64,000 bases of DNA from Saprospiraceae bacterium (GCA_026982695.1 JALSGS010000003.1:45671-109670); one strand, 5' to 3'. Counted from the stretch's first letter, positions 8,205 to 17,517 are shown. Translations and numbers: made by a program. Notes: generated from the letters alone by a model not told the origin.

Positions 8205-9221
8205 ATGAGTGAAGCAAAGCGAAAGCAAGTGTTGTCGGCTATCCAGCCCACGGGAGATATGCATTTTGGCAACTACTTCGGTGCTGTAAAAAACTGGGTG
8301 GCCCTACAAGAAAAGTATGACTGTATCTACGGCGTAGTCGATTATCACGCCATGACGATGCCGTACAATCCCAAAAAGTTGCGCACCCATACCTGGGAAC
8401 TGATATTCAACTTGTTGGCCGTCGGTGTCAAGCCCGAAAGCCTATTTATTCAATCCTTGGTGCCCGAACACACAGAGTTGTGTTGGATCTTCAATTGCTT
8501 TACCTCCTATGGCCAACTGACGCGCATGACGCAGTTCAAAGACAAAAGCAGGCAAAGCGAAGAGACGAGCGGCGGGTTTATCTCTGCAGGGCTATTTGAT
8601 TATCCCGTATTGCAGGCCGCCGACATCCTTATTTATCGGGCCGACTATGTACCTGTAGGCAAAGACCAAGAGCAACATCTCGAATTGACGCGCGATATTG
8701 CCCAGCGATTCAATCAGCAGATGGGCAAGGAGTACTTCGTCTTGCCCGAACCGCTGTTTACCGATACGCCCAAGATCACTTCGCCAGCTGATCCCACGCG
8801 AAAGATGAGCAAGAGTGCCGGTGAAAAGCACTACATCAGTTTGTTCGAAGACGAACAGCGCATCCGCAAAAAGATCAGATCAGCAGTGACCGATACTGGC
8901 GCAGCAGCTGAGGGCCACATGAGTCCTGGTGTACAGAACCTGTTTGAACTGCTCAAAGCTGCTGAAGCTACTACTGCCTATCAACAGCTATTGGATCAGT
9001 ACCACGATGGCACACTCAAATACGTCGATTTGAAAGAAGCCGTCGCAGAGGCACTCATTGGCCTGAGTCGGCAGTTTAAAGCGCGCAGAGCCGAGTTGCT
9101 AGCCGATAAGAAAGCCGTAAAGAGACAGATCAAGGAAAGTTCGGCGCGCATTCGCACCATAGCGCAGCAAACCATGCGCGATGTAAAAGAGTTATGTGGA
9201 TTACAGCAAGTGCGCTACTGA
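8205..9221 (+). CDS. trpS: Tryptophan-tRNA ligase
   Basis: A class I aminoacyl-tRNA synthetase of 338 residues that charges tRNA-Trp. The HIGH-type signature is QPTGDMHFGNYFGA near residue 15, and the KMSKS loop is RKMSKSAGEK at about residues 199-208. The body matches bacterial TrpRS throughout (YHAMTMPYNP, DYPVLQAADILIYRADYVPVGKDQEQHLELTRDIA). ATG 8205 is chosen; an open frame begins at a TTG inside the hairpin upstream. It lies between ridA and a hydrolase gene 6 bp downstream, so it is probably co-transcribed with the latter. No T-box was seen, as expected for this phylum. Confidence 0.95.
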   Translation: MSEAKRKQVLSAIQPTGDMHFGNYFGAVKNWVALQEKYDCIYGVVDYHAMTMPYNPKKLRTHTWELIFNLLAVGVKPESLFIQSLVPEHTELCWIFNCFTSYGQLTRMTQFKDKSRQSEETSGGFISAGLFDYPVLQAADILIYRADYVPVGKDQEQHLELTRDIAQRFNQQMGKEYFVLPEPLFTDTPKITSPADPTRKMSKSAGEKHYISLFEDEQRIRKKIRSAVTDTGAAAEGHMSPGVQNLFELLKAAEATTAYQQLLDQYHDGTLKYVDLKEAVAEALIGLSRQFKARRAELLADKKAVKRQIKESSARIRTIAQQTMRDVKELCGLQQVRY

Positions 9222-9227
9222 GGGCTT

Positions 9228-10229
9228 ATGCCTGTACTTACTTCTACATACCCAGGCGCGCCATGGTGGCAGTTTAATGGCCATATACAAACCATTGCAC
9301 CTGCCTTTCGAAAACTCAAGCCACTACCTTGGCGCCGGGAGCGCCTGGAGTTGGCTGACGGCGATTTTCTGGACTTAGATTGGCTCGACACCTCTACCGA
9401 ACACTTGGTGATCCTCTCGCATGGGCTGGAAGGGCATAGTCGCCGTCCCTATATGGTGGGTATGGCTATGGCTTTTAGGCAAAAAGGCTGGTCGGTATTG
9501 GCATGGAATTGCCGCTCTTGCAGCGGCGAGATGAATCGGTTGCCGCGCCTGTACCACCACGGCGATGTGGAAGACATCGGCGCCGTGGTAGCGCATGCAT
9601 TGCAGACCCATCCATGGCGTATTGTAGTGTTGGTGGGGTTTAGTATGGGCGGTGCCATGACGATGAAGTACTTGGGCGTGCAGGGACGGCAGCTACACCC
9701 TGCTATACGCATGGGCATTGGCTTTTCGGTGCCCTGCGATCTAGAAGCAGGTGCACAAGCCCTCGATGCACCTGCCAATGTACTCTATCGCAAACGCTTT
9801 CTCAAGGCTTTGCGCAAAAAGATCGAATTCAAGAACCAGCAGCACCATTTGGGGCTCGACCTCCACCGCTTTAGGCAAATTCGACACTGGCGCGATTTTG
9901 GCGAGTGGTTTAGTGCACCCCTCAACGGCTATCGCGATGCTTCGGCGTTTTACTACGCCTCCTCTTGCCGGCACTTTATAGCTACTACTGCCGTGCCCCT
10001 CTACATCATCAATGCGGACAACGACCCCATTCTCACCTCTGCATGCACTCCTACGACCTTGGCACGCCAACATCCTCTTATCTTTGTCGAACAGCCAGCT
10101 GAGGGTGGCCATGTAGGCTTTTCATTGAGTCGTAGCGTACATACATGGGCCGAAATACGCGCCGTGACACTGGCTGAAACCTGCGTTAGAAGGGAAAGCC
10201 TAAGGCTAAGTTCCAATTTAGATCGGTGA
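9228..10229 (+). CDS. YheT-family alpha/beta hydrolase
   Basis: A 333-residue alpha/beta hydrolase of the YheT/ABHD1-3 family; substrates in bacteria are unknown but are expected to be lipid or carboxyl esters. The N-terminus PWWQFNGHIQTIAPAF is typical, and LSHGLEGHSRRPYM supplies the oxyanion region. The nucleophile elbow is VGFSMGG (about residues 142-148). The acid is likely the Asp in NADNDPI, and the His lies in EGGHVGF. All three catalytic positions are present. It starts 6 bp after trpS. Its last 44 bp overlap the 3' end of the convergent outer-membrane gene, leaving no room for a conventional terminator between them. Confidence 0.9.
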   Translation: MPVLTSTYPGAPWWQFNGHIQTIAPAFRKLKPLPWRRERLELADGDFLDLDWLDTSTEHLVILSHGLEGHSRRPYMVGMAMAFRQKGWSVLAWNCRSCSGEMNRLPRLYHHGDVEDIGAVVAHALQTHPWRIVVLVGFSMGGAMTMKYLGVQGRQLHPAIRMGIGFSVPCDLEAGAQALDAPANVLYRKRFLKALRKKIEFKNQQHHLGLDLHRFRQIRHWRDFGEWFSAPLNGYRDASAFYYASSCRHFIATTAVPLYIINADNDPILTSACTPTTLARQHPLIFVEQPAEGGHVGFSLSRSVHTWAEIRAVTLAETCVRRESLRLSSNLDR

Positions 10230-12630
10230 GCTTGAACGCGCGTGGATCGCGCCAAAAACGCCCCCGCTCGTCAGGGAAGTTATTGCGAATGGGCAGCCCC
10301 CAGTCCGACCGTACGACAAAGTACGTAGCATCCCAGCGAATGCCAAAGCCTGCTGACACAGCCAGCTGCCGCAAAAAAGACTCACCTTCCAGTTGGCCAT
10401 TTTCGTTGTAAGTATCTGAGAAGTAGAATTTAGACCCAGGACGGTCAGTATCTTCTCGCAGCGTCCACACATTGCCCGCATCTATGAATAGAGCACCTTC
10501 GTATACCTGCCCCCAAAACTCCAACACTTTGAACCGATATTCCAAATTGGCTTCCAATAGTACGTTTCCTGTTTGGTAAAACAGTGGCTTGTTGGCTTTA
10601 TTGATCGTAAGGGGATCGCGATAACGGCCTGGCCCCAATGCGCGTGCTGGCCAACCTCGAATGCTATTGGGGCCACCCACAAAAAACTGCTTGAGATAGG
10701 GCACGTCCTCAGAATGGCCAAAAGGGGCAATCAGTCCACTGGCCAATCGGATGGCTAAGCGGTTGCGCACTTGAAACTGATGTTGCCAACTCAGGTCAAA
10801 GTGCAAGCGCACGTATTGAGAAAAAGGAATCCCTAAAAAGGTCCACACGTTAGTCTGCTTGCCAATGGCGTTGGCTAGCTCATTGGCCAACCACACTTCT
10901 ACTCCTGAAAACTCTATGCCCATTTGCATCGACCAAAACTGATGGTGCCGCATGGTCGTAGTGTGTGACCAGTTGAAATCGCGGAAAAAAAGGCCCGTAA
11001 TGAGTTGGCGAGAAAAACTGCGTGCCAAAAAGGGGTTGGCCATGAGGATGGTGTCAAAGGCAGGACGCGTGGTAGGCGACAGATAATCGATACCAAAGTG
11101 GTGTACCGAGAGGCGTTCCCTGTTGCCGATGTTAAGGTCGTAAGCGTAGAAGGTGCCGTTGAACAGATTATAGTCGTAGTATTGCAGTAGCTTGATGAGG
11201 TTATAGCTGAGTGCAAAGCGCGTTGTAGCTTGCGTGCGCATGGTGCGGTATGTATTGTGAGGAATTAATCCTAAGCGATTGCCCAAGCGCCACATACGAG
11301 CAAAGTCAAGAAAACGCGGTACGAGTAGCTCTGCTTGTACCTTGAAGTCGACGTTGCGATATAGGGTGTCTTGACCCGAGAGCAATGCTACGGGGTCGAC
11401 TTCGAACACGCCCTGAATATTGCTGATGAGCAGCTCTGCACCCCGCATCAGATTGCGGCTCTCGAGTGAGGGACTTGCACTAAAGCCCATGAGGTTGGGA
11501 GCAACCACGATGCTTTTGCCCTGAGAAGTGTTGATGTTGACATCTACATCCATTCCCAGCTCCCATTGCCTGTTGGGCGTCAGATAGATGTACAAGGCCA
11601 GTTTTCCAGGCTGATTGGCCAGGGGCTCTGGCCGAATGCTCACATTGCGAAAAATGCCCAAATTGCTGAGCCGCAAGCGTGTCTGTTCGACTTGGTCAAA
11701 GCGATACAGCACTCCAGGCTGGACGAATAACGCCTCTAAAAGGGTAGAAGGCTTCACTGGAAAGCCACCCGGGCCTATCTTGAAATGAATGCCTTCAATG
11801 AGTGTGTCCAGATAAGTGATCGTATCGGGTAGCGGCAAATAGTTGGGGTAAATGACGATGTTGTCTATGTCGAATCGTTGGTGTGACTGTTGACCCGGTG
11901 GCGGTAATATTTCGAGCCGCAAGCGCACGCGCGTCCCCACGCTGTCGCCTTCTAGACCATCAATGTATTGGGGGTAAAAGAAGGCAAACCCCTGGTTTTG
12001 CATATAACGCGTAATGCGTTGCACTTCTCGTTCATACAATTCAGCTGCTACAGCTTGCCCTGGTTTCAGAAGAGTATGGGCCGCAATTTGAGGCAATAGT
12101 TGCTGGACTACACTATCCCGTGTTTCAAATATGACGGTGTCGATGGTATAGTTAGGCCCTGCAGTTATGCGATAGGTCACCGCGACTTTAGTACTGTCAG
12201 GATTGTAATGCAACTCATAGTCGACTTGAGCCAAGAAGTAGCCTCTATGTCGTAAGTAGTTGACCATAGCTTGGCGCGTGGCTTCTGTCATTGTGGGGTC
12301 GTAGATTGCAGGTGGTTCACCCAGCAATCGCTTTTCCCATCGAGCTACACCGCGCCCCAGCTTAGTAGTGCACGAATCAGGTGGTGAGGTCAGATAGATC
12401 CATTCGCGTGGCACCCACAGTAACTTGCCATTGGGTTTTTGTTTGTAGGTATATGTGAGTTGATCTGTGAGATTACCTGGATTTTTTACGCGCTTTTTAT
12501 CGCTAAGCACGATGCGATTTTTGCGCAGCAGTGCTTGGCCGGGAGCTATGTACTTGGTGCTGTCGCAAGAAGTGAATAAGCCTGCGAAAATCCAAATCCA
12601 GGTCCAATATATCGGTCGACACCCATTCAT
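10186..12630 (-). CDS. Lipoprotein-type Omp85 outer-membrane protein (TamA/BamA family)
   Basis: An 814-residue Omp85-superfamily protein likely to help insert or transport proteins at the outer membrane. The start is the ATG at 12630. The N-terminal segment (WTWIWIFAGLFTSC) ends in a lipobox Cys at residue 22, so it is probably lipidated, unlike proteobacterial TamA/BamA. Residues ~100-420 look like POTRA domains. The C-terminal ~390 residues are a beta-barrel carrying the Omp85 loop-6 motif in NSIRGWPARALGPG and ending in Phe, as barrels usually do. Bacteroidota genomes typically carry such lipoprotein TamA relatives. The gene is convergent with the YheT-like gene and overlaps it by 44 bp, and is divergent from the SpoU-type methyltransferase. 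Confidence 0.88.
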   Translation of the reverse strand: MNGCRPIYWTWIWIFAGLFTSCDSTKYIAPGQALLRKNRIVLSDKKRVKNPGNLTDQLTYTYKQKPNGKLLWVPREWIYLTSPPDSCTTKLGRGVARWEKRLLGEPPAIYDPTMTEATRQAMVNYLRHRGYFLAQVDYELHYNPDSTKVAVTYRITAGPNYTIDTVIFETRDSVVQQLLPQIAAHTLLKPGQAVAAELYEREVQRITRYMQNQGFAFFYPQYIDGLEGDSVGTRVRLRLEILPPPGQQSHQRFDIDNIVIYPNYLPLPDTITYLDTLIEGIHFKIGPGGFPVKPSTLLEALFVQPGVLYRFDQVEQTRLRLSNLGIFRNVSIRPEPLANQPGKLALYIYLTPNRQWELGMDVDVNINTSQGKSIVVAPNLMGFSASPSLESRNLMRGAELLISNIQGVFEVDPVALLSGQDTLYRNVDFKVQAELLVPRFLDFARMWRLGNRLGLIPHNTYRTMRTQATTRFALSYNLIKLLQYYDYNLFNGTFYAYDLNIGNRERLSVHHFGIDYLSPTTRPAFDTILMANPFLARSFSRQLITGLFFRDFNWSHTTTMRHHQFWSMQMGIEFSGVEVWLANELANAIGKQTNVWTFLGIPFSQYVRLHFDLSWQHQFQVRNRLAIRLASGLIAPFGHSEDVPYLKQFFVGGPNSIRGWPARALGPGRYRDPLTINKANKPLFYQTGNVLLEANLEYRFKVLEFWGQVYEGALFIDAGNVWTLREDTDRPGSKFYFSDTYNENGQLEGESFLRQLAVSAGFGIRWDATYFVVRSDWGLPIRNNFPDERGRFWRDPRAFKLTDLNWNLALGFPF

Positions 12631-12817
12631 GGAGCAAACATATTGGCTTTCGCTAAAACAAAATGGCCATGTAGATGTGTTTTTCCACTTCCTACAAAAA
12701 TCTGGTGTACCTGTACTACATAGTGGTGGTACAGGCATTCCTCATTACTGTCTAATGCAGCACCTTTGCATTCTTTGCAATACCCTTTGGGGGCTCTATA
12801 TAGAAAATCAGCATGGT
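12631..12817. promoter_or_regulatory. Divergent promoter region between tamA-like and trmH-like genes
   Basis: This 187 bp gap separates two divergent genes and must hold both promoters. On the plus strand CACCTTTG (12761-12768) is one base away from TAnnTTTG and lies 49 bp before the ATG at 12818. No good minus-strand element was found. Confidence 0.3.
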
Positions 12818-13561
12818 ATGGAATTGTCCAAAGCCCGAAAACAACTATTGATGAATTTGCGCAAAGCGCGTTACCGCAAAAAACACGGCTTGTTTGTAGT
12901 GGAAGGCGACAAGCTCGTGCGCGAAGTATTGGCTGGCCCGTGGGAAGTGGAATGGATCGCTGCTTTGCCGCAATGGGCCGAACATCACGAAGTGTCGGTA
13001 GCTGTAGCAGTGGCCAGCGAACGCCAAATGAAAGCCATTACGCAGATGGCATCGCCACCTCCTGTCTTGGCAGTGGTACGCATGCCTCGTGGTCGATGTG
13101 CCTTTCCTCAGACCGATTGGTATCTGTATTTGGACGGCATCCGCGATCCAGGCAATTTGGGCACTATCTGGCGCATCGCTGACTGGTTTGGCATAGGGGC
13201 GTTATTGTGTGCACCTGATACAGCCGATCCGTGGAATCCCAAAGCCTTGCAAGCTTCCATGGGCGCTTTTTTGCGGGTACCTGTTTTTGAGGGAGACGCC
13301 CAAAGTTGGCAAAGTCAACTACCCCAACATCTGTGGGTAATGGCCGATATGACCGGACAGCCATTGCCCTCCTACACTTGGCCTACCAATGGCGTGTTGA
13401 TCGTCGGTAATGAGGGGCATGGCATTCGCGCACAAGTGCGGGCCTTGGCAGCACAAGCCGTTTTCATTCCACGTCATCCAGCTGGTGGCGCCGAGTCGTT
13501 GAATGCTGCTGTGGCTACCGGCATCTTGTGCGCCGCTTTGCGTGGTACCATGAGTAGGTGA
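12818..13561 (+). CDS. TrmH/SpoU-family RNA 2'-O-methyltransferase
   Basis: A 247-residue SPOUT methyltransferase that uses SAM to methylate a ribose 2'-OH on tRNA or rRNA. All three family motifs are present: motif 1 GIRDPGNLGTIWRIADWFG (about residues 108-126), motif 2 VGNEGHGI, and motif 3 GGAESLNAAVATGIL. The N-terminal ~90 residues (KARKQLLMNLRKARYRKKHGLFVVEGDKLV) form the substrate-binding domain seen in RlmB/TsnR relatives. The ATG at 12818 is used; the open frame extends upstream through the promoter region but has no homology there. Which RNA it modifies cannot be decided here. Confidence 0.9.
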   Translation: MELSKARKQLLMNLRKARYRKKHGLFVVEGDKLVREVLAGPWEVEWIAALPQWAEHHEVSVAVAVASERQMKAITQMASPPPVLAVVRMPRGRCAFPQTDWYLYLDGIRDPGNLGTIWRIADWFGIGALLCAPDTADPWNPKALQASMGAFLRVPVFEGDAQSWQSQLPQHLWVMADMTGQPLPSYTWPTNGVLIVGNEGHGIRAQVRALAAQAVFIPRHPAGGAESLNAAVATGILCAALRGTMSR

Positions 13562-13659
13562 AAATGAAGTTTTCCTACTGCAGCTGACAAATTGGGAAAA
13601 GTCAGTGGTACTTCCAGCTCGGAGGTGTAACTTGGCGGAAGCCAAAAAATGTACAATCT

Positions 13660-15393
13660 ATGAAAAACACAGTTACCGCCTTGCTTAGTCTTTGTTTTGC
13701 CTTTGCGGCAAATGCACAACACCTCGTGCTCACTGGCCTGTTCGATGGCCCCTTACCGGGCGGCCAGCCCAAAGGCGTAGAGCTATATGTATTGGAAGCT
13801 ATTCCAGATCTGAGTGCCTATGGCCTGGGCTCGGCCAACAACGGGCAGGGCAGCGATGGCCAAGAGTATACTTTTCCCGCCGATTCGGTCGCAGCTGGCA
13901 CCTATATTTGGGTGACATCCGATGCCGATGCCTTTCAGAGCTTTTTTGGTTTTGCTCCTACATATGTAGATAGCTTTGGTGCCGTCAACGTCAATGGTGA
14001 TGATGCTATGGAGCTATTCTACAATGGTGCTGTCATCGATGTATTCGGCGACATTAACACCGATGGCTCGGGGCAGCCTTGGGAGTATCTCGACAGCTGG
14101 GCCTACCGAATGGATGGCACAGGCCCCGATGGCGACACTTTTGTCCTGGGCAATTGGTTCTTTGGTGGGCCCAACCAATTTGATAACACCAATACAAACG
14201 ATGAGGCGGCTCATCCTATGCCCACCGGCACTTATCAGCCTACAGGCACGCAAATGCTCGATGCCCAAGACGATGATGCTTCGGTGGAGCAGGGCATGAT
14301 GGTGACCATCGACGTGCTAGCTAACGACTTTTTGCCCAATGGATGGGAATCGCTCTCGATCGTCGAAAGCCCTGCCTTGGGTAGTGCTTCGCTCAACACC
14401 ATGGGCGATGCTGTTGAGTATGTTGCTCCCACTGACAATTGCAATCTGACTGACGTGTTTACCTACGCAGTATGCGATTCGGTGAGTTGCGATACAGCTA
14501 CCGTAGAAGTAGAAATCACTTGTCCCATTCAGTACCCGGCCTATGACATCGCTACAGTTACAACGGAAGATGTGCAGGGCGTGGCCGATTCGCTTGGCGT
14601 ACTTTGTACGCTCACTGGTGTAGTGCACGGTATCAACATGCGCCCGCAAGGCTTACAGTTCTTCTTGCTCGACGCGACGGGTGGCATCATGGTGTTTGAG
14701 TTTGACAATCCATTTGGTTATACAGTGCAAGAAGGCGACGAATTGATGATCAAAGGCGAAATCGATCAATATCGGGGGCAAACCCAATTGCGCCCACACG
14801 AGTTGGTATTGCTTAGTCAGAACAATGCGTTGCAACCCGTTGCCGACGTGCCGATGCTGAGCGAAGCCGCGGAAGGCCGGCTGGTACGTCGCATGAACGT
14901 CTCATTGGTTGATCCAGCTCAGTGGCTGGGCGACGGCAGCAGCTTCAACGTAGAGATCACTGATGGCACCGTGGTCGACACAGTACGCATCGATAACGAC
15001 TGCGAGTTGGCCTCTATGCCCGCCCCTCAGGGCGTGTTCCACATTACTGGCTTGGGGGGGCAGTATGCACCATCCTCTTCGCCGCCCTTCCTCAGTGGCT
15101 ACCAGCTTTTCCCACGGTATGCAGCGGATATTGAGCTTGTTACTGCTGTACCTGAGTTAGCTGTGGATCGCGGCATTACCTTGTGGCCCGTGCCGGTAAC
15201 GGACGTATTGCACGTGCGTACAGAGCTGAACTTGCAAGGCGTGCGAGTGTTCGATGTAATGGGCCGAGTTATGACTGTAGCCTACGATTTGCCTTCAGCT
15301 CAACTGTTCGTGCAGGATTTGCTGTCAGGCGTGTACAGCTTATTGCTTCACACGCAACAGGGCACATTTGTAGCCCGTTTTGTGAAGCAATAG
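13660..15393 (+). CDS. Secreted multidomain protein with T9SS type A sorting signal
   Basis: A 577-residue exported protein. A signal peptide covers residues 1-20. Residues ~20-190 resemble a lamin-tail-like domain (VELYVLEAIPDLSAYGLGSANNG, then TYIWVTSDADAFQSFFG). Residues ~200-290 look like an Ig/cadherin-like linker (VTIDVLANDF, then VFTYAVCDS). Residues ~295-390 resemble an OB-fold domain of the DUF5689 type. The C-terminal ~75 residues (LWPVPVTDVLHVRTE to FVARFVKQ) are a type A sorting domain recognised by the Por secretion system. No catalytic residues are evident, so it may bind or display rather than cut. It ends 36 bp before the stem of a perfect terminator. Confidence 0.82.
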   Translation: MKNTVTALLSLCFAFAANAQHLVLTGLFDGPLPGGQPKGVELYVLEAIPDLSAYGLGSANNGQGSDGQEYTFPADSVAAGTYIWVTSDADAFQSFFGFAPTYVDSFGAVNVNGDDAMELFYNGAVIDVFGDINTDGSGQPWEYLDSWAYRMDGTGPDGDTFVLGNWFFGGPNQFDNTNTNDEAAHPMPTGTYQPTGTQMLDAQDDDASVEQGMMVTIDVLANDFLPNGWESLSIVESPALGSASLNTMGDAVEYVAPTDNCNLTDVFTYAVCDSVSCDTATVEVEITCPIQYPAYDIATVTTEDVQGVADSLGVLCTLTGVVHGINMRPQGLQFFLLDATGGIMVFEFDNPFGYTVQEGDELMIKGEIDQYRGQTQLRPHELVLLSQNNALQPVADVPMLSEAAEGRLVRRMNVSLVDPAQWLGDGSSFNVEITDGTVVDTVRIDNDCELASMPAPQGVFHITGLGGQYAPSSSPPFLSGYQLFPRYAADIELVTAVPELAVDRGITLWPVPVTDVLHVRTELNLQGVRVFDVMGRVMTVAYDLPSAQLFVQDLLSGVYSLLLHTQQGTFVARFVKQ

Positions 15394-15430
15394 TGCCCAG
15401 AACAGAAGCCTTGGATGACAAAAAATTTTA

Positions 15431-15463
15431 AAAAAGCAGGGCATACAAGCCCTGCCCTTTTTT
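15431..15463 (+). terminator. Rho-independent terminator after the T9SS type A cargo gene
   Basis: GCAGGGC (15436-15442) and GCCCTGC (15449-15455) form a perfect 7 bp stem around the loop ATACAA. A-rich sequence precedes it and CTTTTTTT follows. It lies just 5' of the patatin ATG at 15478, which rules out the longer patatin start at 15415. Confidence 0.88.
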
Positions 15464-15477
15464 GCAAAAAGAGAAAA

Positions 15478-16266
15478 ATGGGCACACAAGCACGTATTGG
15501 AGTGGCATTGTCGGGAGGGGGTACACGTGGCATTGCACATGTGGCCGTGCTCAAAGTATTAGAAGAGCACGGTATCGAGCCCGATGTGGTGGCGGGCACC
15601 AGTGCTGGTGCTATTGCAGGGGCATTGTATGCGGCGGGTTGCTCGACCGATGAGATGTTGCGCTTTGTCAAGGAAGCAGCTTCGATTTACAAAGTGTTTC
15701 GCTTTGAATTGCCTTCTCTGGGATTGACTAGTTTGGAGAACTTGCGCGAACGGCTACAGCAATACATTCCGTATGAAACTTTTGAAGTACTGCCCAAAAA
15801 GTTCCTGTGTGCAGCGGCCAATGTGCAGACGGGTAAGGTGAAGTATTTTCACGAAGGCCCACTACTTGATGCGGTGATAGCCTCTGCAAGTGTACCTATT
15901 GTGTTCAAGCCCGTGCATATCGATGGCCAGCTGTATGTCGATGGAGGCTTGCTCGACAATTTGCCGGCTGGCGCTTTGCGCCCTTTTTGCGATGCGGTAA
16001 TCGGAGTCAATGTGACGCCATTGGCACCTGCTTCGCCCGATGAGATCAGCTCTACCATAGCCTTGGCCCAAAGAGTGTTTTACCTTACGGTTGTGGACAA
16101 CACGACTAAGAGTTATAGCCTTTGCGATACGATTATTGAAGTGAAAGAGGCTCACAAATATCATCTCTTTTCTTTTGGGAAAGACGATGAGATATACCGA
16201 ATGGGGCTCAAAGCAGCCAAGAAAGAAATGGACCGCGTGCTTGAGGAGCTCAAACCTTTTCTCTAA
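15478..16266 (+). CDS. Patatin-like phospholipase (RssA-like)
   Basis: A 262-residue patatin-family serine hydrolase, expected to deacylate phospholipids or other lipids with a Ser-Asp dyad. The oxyanion hole is SGGGTRGIAHVAVL near the N-terminus. The nucleophile motif is GTSAGAIAG (about residues 39-47). The catalytic Asp is in VDGGLLDNLP (about residues 158-167). Length and layout resemble RssA/YlbK rather than large multidomain patatins. There is no signal peptide, so it is cytosolic. The ATG at 15478 was chosen because upstream in-frame sequence is a transcription terminator. A bidirectional terminator closes it off from the convergent aldolase gene. Confidence 0.92.
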   Translation: MGTQARIGVALSGGGTRGIAHVAVLKVLEEHGIEPDVVAGTSAGAIAGALYAAGCSTDEMLRFVKEAASIYKVFRFELPSLGLTSLENLRERLQQYIPYETFEVLPKKFLCAAANVQTGKVKYFHEGPLLDAVIASASVPIVFKPVHIDGQLYVDGGLLDNLPAGALRPFCDAVIGVNVTPLAPASPDEISSTIALAQRVFYLTVVDNTTKSYSLCDTIIEVKEAHKYHLFSFGKDDEIYRMGLKAAKKEMDRVLEELKPFL

Positions 16267-16293
16267 GTCTCTGAGCGAGCGAAGAGCTGCTAC

Positions 16294-16333
16294 AAAAAAG
16301 GCCTCCCTGAACCTCGTTCAGAAAGGCCTTTTT
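16294..16333. terminator. Bidirectional terminator between patatin and fba
   Basis: An A-run followed by GGCCT pairs with AGGCC followed by a T-run, and an inner stem CTGAAC (16307-16312) / GTTCAG (16316-16321) closes on the 3-base loop CTC. With A and T tracts on both flanks it can terminate transcription from both converging genes. Confidence 0.88.
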
Positions 16334-16358
16334 ATATGGGGCCATTTCTGCCTACACC

Positions 16359-17447
16359 TTACGCTTTATTTCGTCCTATACAGTTGAGGTCTTCAAAGGC
16401 TTGGTGCAGGCGAGCTGAAAAGCTCTTTTCACCTTCGCGCAGCCATTTGCGCGGATCGTAGTACTTTTTGTTGGGTTTGTCTTCGCCTTCGGGGTTGCCG
16501 ATTTGCGCTTGGAGATAGTCTTTGTATTGTTCGTAATAGCCTCTCACGCCTTTCCAGAAAGCCCACTGCAGATCCGTATCGATGTTCATCTTTACGGCAC
16601 CATAGCTGATGGCTTCTCGAATTTCTTCTTTGGACGAGCCCGAGCCGCCGTGGAACACGAAGTTGATGGGCTTTTCGTGCTGCAGACCAAACTTTTGACG
16701 CACGTATTCTTGAGAATTTTTTAGAATAATGGGCTGTAGCTTGACGTTGCCCGGCTTGTACACGCCATGTACATTGCCAAAGGCAGCAGCAATGGTGAAA
16801 CGATGGCTTGCCTTCGATAGCTGTTCGTAGGCATAGGCCACTTCTTCAGGTTGGGTGTATAAGCGCGAACTTTCAATACCGGTGTGGTCCACACCGTCTT
16901 CCTCGCCACCCGTTACGCCCAGTTCCATTTCCAAGGTGATGCCCAGCTTGTCCATGCGCTTGAGATATTCCACACAGGTAGCGACATTTTCTTCCAGTGG
17001 CTCTTCCGATAAGTCGAGCATGTGCGAGCTGAAGAGTGGATAACCACGTTCTTTAAAAAACTGCTCATTGGCTTCGAGTAGGCCATCGATCCAGGGTAGC
17101 AGCTTGCGCGCACAGTGATCTGTGTGTAAGATCACTGTCACGCCATAGGCCTCGGCTAGGCTGTGCACGTGCATAGCGCCAGAAATGGCTCCTAACACGG
17201 CTGCACGTTGGTTGTCGTTGGGCAGCCCTTTGCCTGCGTAAAAAGAAGCACCCCCATTTGAGAATTGGATGATTACGGGCGAGTTCACTTCGCGTGCCGT
17301 TTCCATGACGGCATTGATGGAGTTAGTACCTACGACGTTGACAGCGGGCAAAGCAAAGTTGTGCTCATTGGCATAATTGAGCAATTCGGTCACTTCATCG
17401 CCGTGTAGTACGCCTGGGCGAAATTTGGTCTTGGTGATGGTACTCAT
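16359..17447 (-). CDS. fbaA: Class II fructose-bisphosphate aldolase
   Basis: A zinc-dependent aldolase of 362 residues (class IIA, the E. coli FbaA type) that splits fructose 1,6-bisphosphate to DHAP and glyceraldehyde 3-phosphate in glycolysis and runs in reverse in gluconeogenesis. Zinc ligands and active-site residues are visible: HTDHCARKLLPW, MELGVTGGEEDGVDH, FGNVHGVYKPGNVKL and NFVFHGGSGSS. The length is normal. The gene stands alone, with a terminator 3' and a -7 element 70 bp upstream of the ATG at 17447. The window also holds fructose-1,6-bisphosphatase, 32 kb away. Confidence 0.96.
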   Translation of the reverse strand: MSTITKTKFRPGVLHGDEVTELLNYANEHNFALPAVNVVGTNSINAVMETAREVNSPVIIQFSNGGASFYAGKGLPNDNQRAAVLGAISGAMHVHSLAEAYGVTVILHTDHCARKLLPWIDGLLEANEQFFKERGYPLFSSHMLDLSEEPLEENVATCVEYLKRMDKLGITLEMELGVTGGEEDGVDHTGIESSRLYTQPEEVAYAYEQLSKASHRFTIAAAFGNVHGVYKPGNVKLQPIILKNSQEYVRQKFGLQHEKPINFVFHGGSGSSKEEIREAISYGAVKMNIDTDLQWAFWKGVRGYYEQYKDYLQAQIGNPEGEDKPNKKYYDPRKWLREGEKSFSARLHQAFEDLNCIGRNKA

Positions 17448-17517
17448 GACATGGATGGTTTTGCGGTTCTATTGGTAGGACTGAAGTATTTATTGTGTCA
17501 GTTTGCCATATTGTGCA

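Noticed and set aside
15415..15477. Longer N-terminus of the patatin
   Set aside because: This segment is a transcription terminator; the family homology begins at the ATG at 15478.
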